Source: Lentisphaerota bacterium
GTDB lineage: Bacteria; Verrucomicrobiota; Kiritimatiellia; UBA8416; JAFGIZ01
Length of the DNA stretch: 5,401 bases
Reading direction: 5' to 3'
Assembly (NCBI GenBank): GCA_016929365.1
Contig: JAFGIZ010000007.1
Location: forward strand, 1 to 5,401
A program made the position numbers and the translations under genes. Within the stretch, counting starts at the first letter, position 1; every line of letters starts with the position of its first letter. Positions 1-5,401 of the stretch are shown here, one piece after another. The notes under the pieces were generated by a model, which was not told where the DNA came from, did no database searches, and saw only the letters and a program-made list of their open reading frames with translations.

Positions 1-2189
1 TCCGGCACGATCTCGGGGTCGTCGTACAGCACCGCCACGCTCATGAAATACCGCGCCGCGCCGGCCGGGTCCCCCCCCGCCGCGGCGGCGCGGCCGAGGC
101 CGGCGTAGGCGCGTGCGCGGATTCCCGGCGCGGTTTCTCCCGCGCCGCTCGCCGCGCGCTTGTAGTAGGCACCCGCGCCGGCCGCATCGCCGCGCGCCAG
201 GGCCAGGTCGCCCAGGCGCAACGCGCTTTCGGCGCCGAACCGCGTCCCCGCCCCCGTTGCCAGGGCGTTTTCGAACGCCGCCGCCGCGCCCGCGGTATCC
301 TCGCGCGCCAGCCGGGCGCGTCCGACCAGCGTCCACCCCGTCTCCCGCACGGACGGCGCCCGTTCTTCCTCCGTCATCACCCGCGCCGCCGCCTCCGCCC
401 GTTCGAAGGCCTGCTCCGCGTAACGCGTCTCCGACAGCCACTGCAGGAGCGCCGGCGCAAACCGCTCGACACTGGGCGTGTCGAGCAGCGCCTCGAAACG
501 GTCCGCCGCCTCCCCTGCCGCGCCCGTCCGCTGCAACACGGTCGCCAGCCGGAACTCCGCGTCGCGCGCGAGCTCCGGACGCGGCGACGCGGCCAGCGCC
601 CGCCGCAGCGCCGCCTGGGCATCGGCCCATTGCTCCGCCTGGCTCAGCAGGACGCCCTGCCAGTACCAGGCCTCGGCGGCATAGGGCGTCTCCGGGAAGC
701 GCTGCAGCAGGGCGCGCACGGTTACCAGCGCCGTCTCGTCCCGCTCCAGGCGGATCTCGCTCATCGCCTTCTGGTAGAGCGCGTCCTCGACCAGGTCATG
801 CTCCGGGTAACGGCGGATCAGCGCGCCCCAGTCCCGGGCGGCGTCGTCGTAACGCCCGTCCTGCGACGCGCACAACGCCGCCGCGAACAGGGCCTTCGGC
901 GCCGTTTCGCTGTCGGCAAAACGCTGCGCCGTTTCCAGGAAGCGGCTCGCGGCCTCGGCGTAACGCCCCTGCGATTGCAGATGGTACGCAATGCGGTACG
1001 CCGCGTCGCCGGCCATGGCGCTGTCCGGGAAGTCCTTCAGGATCAGACGGTAGTATTGCAGGGCGTCATCGTGCCGGTCCAGCGCCGCATAGGACTCCGC
1101 CAGCAGCCAGTATACATCGGCCCCGCGCGCCGCGTCCGCCCGCACGCCCCGCGCCCATTCGATCGCGCCTTCGAACTCGCCCATCTTGAAGTGCACCAGC
1201 GCGTTTTCGTAACGGGCGGCATCCGCGTAGCGCGAGTCGGGATGGCGCTCGATCAGCCGCGCATACGTCTCCCGCGCCGCCTCGCGCTTGAGCAGGGCGC
1301 GCTGCGCGTTGGCCTTGAGGTACAACCACTCCGCCTCCGCCGCGGGGTCCGGTTCCCCTTCGCGCTCCGGCCGGTTCAAAACCGCGTCCGCAACCCGCAG
1401 CGTCTCCGCGTACAGCCCCGCGCGGTACAGCGACCAGGCGGTGCGCAATGCCGCCTCGCGCGCCCGCGCGTCGGCGGGAAACTCCCGCCGCAGCCGCTGG
1501 TACGCCGCCGCGCTCGCCTCGTACGCCCCCTGCTCGTACTGCAGCTCCGCGCTCTGGAACAGGGCTTCCGCCGTCACGCGCGCCGGGGCGTTCGTGTCCG
1601 CCGCCGCGCGCGCGTAGAGCGCAAGGGCCTCGGCCGGATCTTCCGGCGCCGCCAGCTCGCCCAGTTTCAGCAGGGCATACGGATAGAACTCCGACTCCGG
1701 GAACGCTTCCCGGACCCGCGCGTAGGCAATCCGCGCCGCGTCGGGCCGGTCCAGCTCGCGGTACGCGTCGCCCATCAGGTAAAACGAGGCCGCGGCCAGG
1801 TCCGGCGGCGGTTCCTCCTGCACGACCCGCTTGAACAACTCGACCGCCGCGTCATGGTACCCCGCCTGCATGAACAGGTCCGCGCGGCGGAACCCCGCCT
1901 TCAGCCGGAACGGACTCTCGGGATACTCGTCGAACACCCGCTTGAAATACTTCTCGGCCGCGCTGACGTCGCCGGTATGCCGGCAGCTTTCGCCCAGCCG
2001 GAAATAGACCGCGTCCCGCGCCGGGCTCTCCGGAAATGCCTCCAGGAAGGCCTCGTACTCGGGAATACAGGCCTCGTACAGACCCCGCGCGTACAGCCCG
2101 TCGGCAAACTCCAGCTGCTCCGCCTCGCCCAGGTCCTGCCCCAGCGCCAGGCCCGCGGCCGCCAGGATAACGAGTACAAGCGCCGCCAT
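1..2189 (-). CDS. Long TPR-repeat periplasmic protein, partial (C-terminus outside window)
   Basis: The reading frame runs without a stop from the ATG at 2189 to the window edge, giving 729 residues with no end in sight. Residues 1-17 (MAALVLVILAAAGLALG) look like a signal peptide, with cleavage likely just before Q18, so export to the periplasm is expected; there is no lipobox cysteine. The rest is almost entirely tetratricopeptide-like helical hairpins. The signature, an aromatic or His followed by Pro and usually an acidic residue at the end of helix B, recurs with Pro at residues 53, 90, 164, 238, 317, 388, 462 and 499, mostly 37 residues or twice that apart. This resembles the TPRs of BamD and CpoB/YbgF. 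TPR solenoids bind proteins or peptides and have no catalytic role. The start overlaps the exbD stop (TAATG) and has a ribosome-binding site. By position it is likely a partner of the ExbB-ExbD motor; this is inference. The TPR assignment is secure, the specific function unknown. Confidence 0.9.
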   Translation of the reverse strand, partial: MAALVLVILAAAGLALGQDLGEAEQLEFADGLYARGLYEACIPEYEAFLEAFPESPARDAVYFRLGESCRHTGDVSAAEKYFKRVFDEYPESPFRLKAGFRRADLFMQAGYHDAAVELFKRVVQEEPPPDLAAASFYLMGDAYRELDRPDAARIAYARVREAFPESEFYPYALLKLGELAAPEDPAEALALYARAAADTNAPARVTAEALFQSAELQYEQGAYEASAAAYQRLRREFPADARAREAALRTAWSLYRAGLYAETLRVADAVLNRPEREGEPDPAAEAEWLYLKANAQRALLKREAARETYARLIERHPDSRYADAARYENALVHFKMGEFEGAIEWARGVRADAARGADVYWLLAESYAALDRHDDALQYYRLILKDFPDSAMAGDAAYRIAYHLQSQGRYAEAASRFLETAQRFADSETAPKALFAAALCASQDGRYDDAARDWGALIRRYPEHDLVEDALYQKAMSEIRLERDETALVTVRALLQRFPETPYAAEAWYWQGVLLSQAEQWADAQAALRRALAASPRPELARDAEFRLATVLQRTGAAGEAADRFEALLDTPSVERFAPALLQWLSETRYAEQAFERAEAAARVMTEEERAPSVRETGWTLVGRARLAREDTAGAAAAFENALATGAGTRFGAESALRLGDLALARGDAAGAGAYYKRAASGAGETAPGIRARAYAGLGRAAAAGGDPAGAARYFMSVAVLYDDPEIVP
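71..78. repeat. Run of eight C (G8 in the TPR gene)
   Basis: Eight consecutive C on the plus strand are read as G8 within the TPR gene, encoding Ala-Gly-Gly-Asp near residues 704-707. The frame on both sides is plausible TPR sequence, so the read length appears correct. Such a run is a possible spot for slippage or sequencing error. Confidence 0.5.
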
Positions 2190-2605
2190 TAACCCTCTTC
2201 CGCGGCCGTCGCGAACGAAATGTTCCAGATATCCGCCTGCCGGCAACGGTCCAGCACGCGAATGACGTGCCCGTAATCCGTGCGGCGGTCCGCGCGGATC
2301 AGCACCGACTGGCCCGGGAACAACTCCACGATCCGCGCCAGCAGACCGCCCAGCGCGGCATCGTCCAGCACGCGCCGGTTCACCGAGACGGTCCCGTCCT
2401 CCAGGATATTGATGATGATCTCGCCCGGCAACCGCTCCGGCAGGTCGCCGCTCTCCGCGGTGGGAAGCGTGATATCGATTTCCGTCTCCCATTGCGAAAA
2501 AATCTGCGTCGCGATAAAGAACGACAGCAGGATAAAGATCACGTCGATCATCGGGGCCAGTTGAAACCCCGGATGGATGCCGCCGCTGCGTTCTCCGAAT
2601 TTCAT
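2189..2605 (-). CDS. exbD: ExbD/TolR-family biopolymer transport protein
   Basis: This 138-residue protein has the usual ExbD/TolR length and layout: a short cytoplasmic N-terminus (1-15), one membrane helix (about 16-36) and a periplasmic domain. The helix carries the family motif LAPMIDVIFILLSFF, with Asp21 in the place of the proton-carrying aspartate of ExbD and TolR. The periplasmic part has the typical VLIRAD strand (about 100-105) followed by the Y-G-H-V-I-R-V-L-D helix, and ends in the usual Ile-Ser-Phe-Ala-Thr stretch. ExbD dimers sit inside an ExbB pentamer and transmit proton-driven motion to a periplasmic partner. Its ATG overlaps the exbB stop (ATGA) and no strong Shine-Dalgarno sequence precedes it, only GGAA at 2612-2615, so it probably depends on coupled translation from exbB. 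Whether it serves a Ton-like, Tol-like or other system cannot be told, since no TonB or TolA gene is in view; the symbol denotes the family. Confidence 0.93.
   Translation of the reverse strand: MKFGERSGGIHPGFQLAPMIDVIFILLSFFIATQIFSQWETEIDITLPTAESGDLPERLPGEIIINILEDGTVSVNRRVLDDAALGGLLARIVELFPGQSVLIRADRRTDYGHVIRVLDRCRQADIWNISFATAAEEG
2193..2200 (-). promoter_or_regulatory. Ribosome-binding site of the TPR gene
   Basis: The minus strand reads GAAGAGGG followed by TTA and the ATG at 2189. This purine-rich Shine-Dalgarno-like stretch lies inside the last codons of exbD (its Glu-Glu-Gly end) and supports the ATG at 2189 as the start of the TPR gene, in agreement with the signal peptide that follows at once. 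Confidence 0.6.
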
Positions 2606-3351
2606 GACGCGTTCCGGCTCGCCAGGGCGGTCAACAGCTCGGCCGATACGGCCTCCAGGTGCGCCACGCGCCCCGCGGCGCGGCGCCGGAAAAACGCGTA
2701 AAAGATCATCGCCGGGATCCCGACGATCAGCCCGAACGCGGTCGTAATCAGCGCCTGGGAGACGCCCTGCGCCAGCACCACGGGCTTCGCGGCCGCCTCG
2801 TTGAGTGCGACCGAGCCGAAGGCCCGCAGCATGCCGAACACGGTGCCCAGCAACCCGATCATCGGCGCAATCACGCCGATGTCATACAGGTACTGCGTCT
2901 GGCCCTGGAGCGACTCGGCCTGGCGGCCGCCTTCGCTTTCGATCATGTCCTTGAGCAGCATCGGATCGCCGCCGCCGGACTCGCGCACGTAATCCAGCGC
3001 CGTCGCCGCGATCGCCGCCAGCGGGCAGGGCTGAAAATCGCACGCCTTGCGCGCGTCCTCGATCGAGCCGCCGCGGATCTGGTCCATCAGCACGCGCCGC
3101 AGCCGCCGGGGCGCGATCTGGCCCGTGCGCAGCACTGCCGCGAAATACACCACCAGCGCCACCGTCAACACCGACAGCGCCGCCAGCACGTACATCAGCC
3201 AACCGCCGCTTTCGAGAATCTGCCGCCAGGACAGGCCCTCCGCCGCGGCCGCCTCGCCGGCGCCGGCACCCTGCCCCCACGCCGCGGCCACCGCCAGCCC
3301 GCACGCGGCCGCACACAAAACCATCCGTCCGTACCGTCCGTTCCCACTCAT
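2602..3351 (-). CDS. exbB: ExbB/TolQ/MotA-family proton channel protein
   Basis: A 249-residue inner-membrane protein that should form the pentameric stator of a proton-driven motor with the ExbD encoded next to it. Residues 10-26 are hydrophobic after Arg6 and Arg9 and look like a signal peptide or extra membrane segment. TM1 is about 51-74, a cytoplasmic loop follows (75-155), TM2 is about 156-178 and TM3 about 196-221, followed by an Arg-rich tail. TM2 has the family signature APMIGLLGTVFGMLRAF (162-178); TM3 has QALITTAFGLIVGIPAM (199-215) with its paired threonines (203, 204), where family members place the proton-path Thr. The start is fixed by a strong GGAGGT site just upstream, within the end of argH; Met10 is a less likely alternative. 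It begins one base after the argH stop. The cytoplasmic loop has a C104-x4-C109 pair. The family is certain; ExbB versus TolQ is not decided by sequence alone. Confidence 0.93.
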   Translation of the reverse strand: MSGNGRYGRMVLCAAACGLAVAAAWGQGAGAGEAAAAEGLSWRQILESGGWLMYVLAALSVLTVALVVYFAAVLRTGQIAPRRLRRVLMDQIRGGSIEDARKACDFQPCPLAAIAATALDYVRESGGGDPMLLKDMIESEGGRQAESLQGQTQYLYDIGVIAPMIGLLGTVFGMLRAFGSVALNEAAAKPVVLAQGVSQALITTAFGLIVGIPAMIFYAFFRRRAAGRVAHLEAVSAELLTALASRNAS

Positions 3352-3352
3352 C

Positions 3353-4741
3353 TTACCTCCGTCTCGTCAGTTCGGGATACTTCACGCCCAGCAACTTGGA
3401 CAGCGCGCCGTGAAACGCGCGCCGCTCCTTGACCAATACGTCCCGGAACCGCGCCGCGCCCAACCGCAACACGTCCAGGTCCAGCTCGCCCGGGGCGCCC
3501 AGGTGGCGCTTCTCCCGCACCGCCTCGTCCGCGCTCCGGTTCTCCAGATCCTTCAAATGCGCCTTCACGTTCCGGTAGGCGTCCCGGAACGGCTTGCCCT
3601 CCGCGACCAGCTCGAGCGTCCGGTCCGTGGCGAACACCTCCGGGCCGAAAGCCGCCCGCAGCGCCTTCCGGTTCACCCAGACCCGCCGCAGCACCGTCGC
3701 CATGATGCCGACGGCGTCCCGCACCGTGCCCATGCCCTCGACGTACAATCCCTTGATCTCCTGCAGATCCCGCTGGTACCCCCCGGGCAGCCGCGCCACG
3801 ATACCCGCCGCCGTCGCCGCCGCGCCCTGTACCCGCACCGTCCGGGCCCGCACGAGCTCCAGCACGTCCGGATTTTTCTTTTGCGGCATGATGCTGCTGC
3901 CCGTGCACACCGCCGCCGGCAGCCGGAAGTAGTCGAACTCCGGCATGGAGTACAGGATCAGGTCCTCGGCCAGGCGCGACAGGGTCAGCATCACCTGGCC
4001 CAGCGCCGCCAGCACGGCGCTTTCGCACTTGCCGCGCGCGTTGGCCGCATGCAGCACGTTATGCACCGGCGCCGCAAAACCCAGGAGCCGCGCCGTCAGC
4101 TTGCGGTCGATGGGCAGCCCCACGCCGTACCCGGCCGCCGAGCCCAGCGGACTCTTGTTGTTCATCGCGTAGACCGCCTGCAGCAGGATCATGTCGTCCA
4201 GCAGGCTCTCGGCATACGCCGACCCCCACAACCCGACCGAGCTGGGCATGGCCGGCTGCAGATGCGTCCGGCCCACCATCGGGACCGCGGCGTGCCGCTC
4301 CGCAAACGTCAACAACACGTCCGCCAGATCCAACACCGCCGTCATCAAGTCCAGCAGGTTCGTCTTGCCGTACAAGCGCAGGTCCACCGCCACCTGGTCG
4401 TTCCGGCTCCGGCCCGTGTGCACCTTCTTGCCCGTCTCCGCCAGTTTCCGCGTCAGGACCCGCTCCACGGCCAGGTGCACGTCCTGGTCCCGATTTGAAA
4501 TCCGGAACCGCCCCGCCCGAACCTCCTTGATGACCGCCGTGAGAACCCGGATCACCCGCCGCGCTTCGGCCGCGGTCAGCAGGCGCGGGCTGACGGGAAC
4601 CCGCGACAGCATGGTGACGTGGGCCGCCGTGCCCAGGCAATCCGCTTCCGCCAGGGCCACGTCCAGCTCGGGGTCCCGGCCCACGGTGAACCGCAGGACC
4701 TCGTCCTCGATCTCGCCGACGATTGTGCTTTGTGTCGTCAC
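3353..4741 (-). CDS. argH: Argininosuccinate lyase
   Basis: A cytosolic homotetrameric enzyme that splits argininosuccinate into arginine and fumarate, the last step of arginine synthesis. The 462 residues match the family length. Visible in order: HTGRSRND (108-115), a substrate-binding stretch; THLQPAMP (159-166), with His160 as the conserved catalytic-region histidine; and the fumarase/aspartase superfamily signature GSSIMPQKKNP (281-291), whose Ser283 corresponds to the catalytic serine, with Lys288 and Asn290 in the mobile loop. RDLQEIKG (324-331) is also typical. All key residues are present, so it should be active. The start is GTG, overlapping the previous stop as GTGA, with only a distant GGAG upstream. 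The N-terminus lacks the usual Leu-Trp-Gly-Gly-Arg-Phe motif, and MPSSVGLW after the THLQPA motif replaces the common AQP form; both recall the Bacteroidetes-like branch (from memory). No argG or other arginine gene is adjacent within the window. Confidence 0.95.
   Translation of the reverse strand: MTTQSTIVGEIEDEVLRFTVGRDPELDVALAEADCLGTAAHVTMLSRVPVSPRLLTAAEARRVIRVLTAVIKEVRAGRFRISNRDQDVHLAVERVLTRKLAETGKKVHTGRSRNDQVAVDLRLYGKTNLLDLMTAVLDLADVLLTFAERHAAVPMVGRTHLQPAMPSSVGLWGSAYAESLLDDMILLQAVYAMNNKSPLGSAAGYGVGLPIDRKLTARLLGFAAPVHNVLHAANARGKCESAVLAALGQVMLTLSRLAEDLILYSMPEFDYFRLPAAVCTGSSIMPQKKNPDVLELVRARTVRVQGAAATAAGIVARLPGGYQRDLQEIKGLYVEGMGTVRDAVGIMATVLRRVWVNRKALRAAFGPEVFATDRTLELVAEGKPFRDAYRNVKAHLKDLENRSADEAVREKRHLGAPGELDLDVLRLGAARFRDVLVKERRAFHGALSKLLGVKYPELTRRR
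3355..3360 (-). promoter_or_regulatory. Strong ribosome-binding site of exbB
   Basis: The minus strand reads GGAGGT, then AAG, then the ATG at 3351. The site overlaps the TAA stop of argH and is the best Shine-Dalgarno match in the window. It selects the 249-residue start over the internal Met10 and suggests that the motor genes are translated efficiently in their own right within the shared transcript. Confidence 0.75.
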
Positions 4742-5401
4742 TGTGTCCGTCCGTTCTCCGGAATCCCGCCCGACCGGCGTCCCGCGGCCGTCGCTTCGTG
4801 CAGGGCTTCCGCTTCCTCCAGCAGCTCCACCAACACCTCCCGATCCGCATCCCCGCGCAGGGCGTTCAGGTACGCCGCGTAGTGCTCCACCACCGCGCCG
4901 TACGCCTCTCCCCGGCCCAGCGCCATGAGCCGCAGCCGGCGCACTTTACTCTCCACCGCCGCCTCCAGCCAGGGCGCATCCCGCCAGTGCATCAGGTCGC
5001 GCAAGCGGAGAGGCGCCGTGCCGACCGCATGAGGAATACCAAAAGCGCCCGGATAAAGCAACCGCTCCGCCGCCAGCGCCTCCCACGCCGCGGGCGAGGC
5101 CCGGCCGGGCTCGTAAACGGTGCGTTCCTGCTGCAGCATCCAGGCGTCCCACGCCTCCTCCAGGTCCGCCGCGCCGCCGTATCCCAGGACCGCTTCGCAG
5201 AACCACCCCGGCGGCGCCGTCCGGCCCGCCGCCAGCCGCTCGAACAGCGCCCCGAAACGCGCCGCCCGGTCCGGCCGGTCCGCGAGCCACCCCACCAGCA
5301 GGCCGCTCATCGGCCCGCGCGCGGCCGCAGCGCCCCCGCCGGCCAGAAAATCCGTCACCGTCGGCAGACGTCCCGCGCGCCACAGCCGCAGGCCCCGGCC
5401 A
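4738..5401 (-). CDS. Unidentified protein, C-terminal part (start outside window)
   Basis: The frame is open from the right edge to the TGA at 4738-4740, giving at least 221 residues. An internal GTG at 5358 could be read as a start, but the coding sequence continues upstream of it without a stop and without a recognisable start signal, so the true start probably lies outside. The protein is soluble-looking, with no membrane segment in view, rich in Ala, Arg, Leu and Trp, and mostly helical. The stretch with LLVGWLADRPDR, FGALFERLAAG and then DLEEAWDAWML resembles the region after the active site in gluzincin-type (peptidase-MA-like) metallopeptidases, but the HExxH motif would be outside the window, so this is only a guess. 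The last 100 residues are charged helices. Its stop overlaps the argH start (GTGA), so the two are probably co-translated. That it is a real gene is well supported by frame and overlap; its function is not known. Confidence 0.7.
   Translation of the reverse strand, partial: GRGLRLWRAGRLPTVTDFLAGGGAAAARGPMSGLLVGWLADRPDRAARFGALFERLAAGRTAPPGWFCEAVLGYGGAADLEEAWDAWMLQQERTVYEPGRASPAAWEALAAERLLYPGAFGIPHAVGTAPLRLRDLMHWRDAPWLEAAVESKVRRLRLMALGRGEAYGAVVEHYAAYLNALRGDADREVLVELLEEAEALHEATAAGRRSGGIPENGRTQ

Noticed and set aside
113..1189. Plus-strand Pro/Arg-rich open frame of 358 codons
   Set aside because: Composition is that of a GC-rich shadow frame, and it lies wholly opposite the TPR coding sequence.
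630..2192. Plus-strand open frame of 520 codons opposite the TPR gene
   Set aside because: It is Arg/Gln/Pro-rich, low in complexity and without recognisable motifs. In very GC-rich DNA the strand opposite a real gene is often free of stops, and the minus-strand frame gives clear TPR protein.
3300..3324. Possible lipobox (Ala-Ala-Ala-Cys17) in the ExbB N-terminus
   Set aside because: There is no Leu at the -3 position, hydrophobic sequence continues after the cysteine, and the protein is a multi-pass membrane protein, so lipidation is unlikely.
3047..4498. Plus-strand open frame of 483 codons opposite argH and exbB
   Set aside because: It crosses two certain minus-strand genes and has an Arg/His/Gln-rich composition typical of antisense translation.
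4741..4800. An upstream in-frame extension of argH to recover the missing N-terminal motif
   Set aside because: Codons upstream of the GTG read as a Gly/Arg/Asp/Thr-rich stretch unlike any ArgH N-terminus, and they overlap the end of the preceding gene.
4059..4850. Minus-strand open frame of 263 codons overlapping argH
   Set aside because: It is an out-of-frame, Gly/Arg-rich reading of argH, which itself has full family motifs in the other frame.

Overview
The window is very GC-rich and gene-dense. All real genes lie on the minus strand and form one tightly packed run read from right to left: the end of an unidentified gene, argH, an ExbB/TolQ-type proton-channel gene, an ExbD/TolR-type gene, and a long TPR-repeat gene that leaves the window at base 1. 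Every junction overlaps or nearly touches: GTGA at 4738-4741, a single base between the argH stop and the exbB start, ATGA at 2602-2605, and TAATG at 2187-2191. No gap is long enough for a promoter or terminator, so this looks like one transcription unit with coupled translation. Its promoter should lie beyond the right edge and its end beyond the left edge.

Layout by plus-strand coordinates. Bases 1-2189 encode at least 729 residues of a secreted or periplasmic TPR solenoid with an N-terminal signal peptide. Bases 2189-2605 encode an ExbD/TolR-like single-pass protein with the conserved membrane aspartate. Bases 2602-3351 encode an ExbB/TolQ/MotA-family three-pass protein. Bases 3353-4741 encode argininosuccinate lyase, the last enzyme of arginine synthesis, in a form whose sequence resembles the Bacteroidetes-like branch more than the E. 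coli one (judged from memory of the family). Bases 4738-5401 hold the C-terminal part of a protein I cannot identify. There are no RNA genes, mobile elements, CRISPR arrays or intergenic regulatory regions.

The three left-hand genes probably work together. ExbB and ExbD form an inner-membrane motor driven by the proton gradient, and the TPR protein, translationally coupled to exbD, is the natural candidate for a periplasmic partner. No TonB, TolA, TolB or Pal gene is visible. The link to argH is unexplained and may be only co-transcription.

The organism is a Gram-negative, high-GC bacterium, because an ExbBD motor implies an outer membrane. The pattern of an ExbB with a signal-like N-terminus, then ExbD, then a large TPR protein, plus the lyase subtype, suggests the Planctomycetes-Verrucomicrobia-Kiritimatiellota group or a deep relative. 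This is inference of low certainty. The window looks like an ordinary chromosomal region with an unusual gene combination rather than an accessory island.
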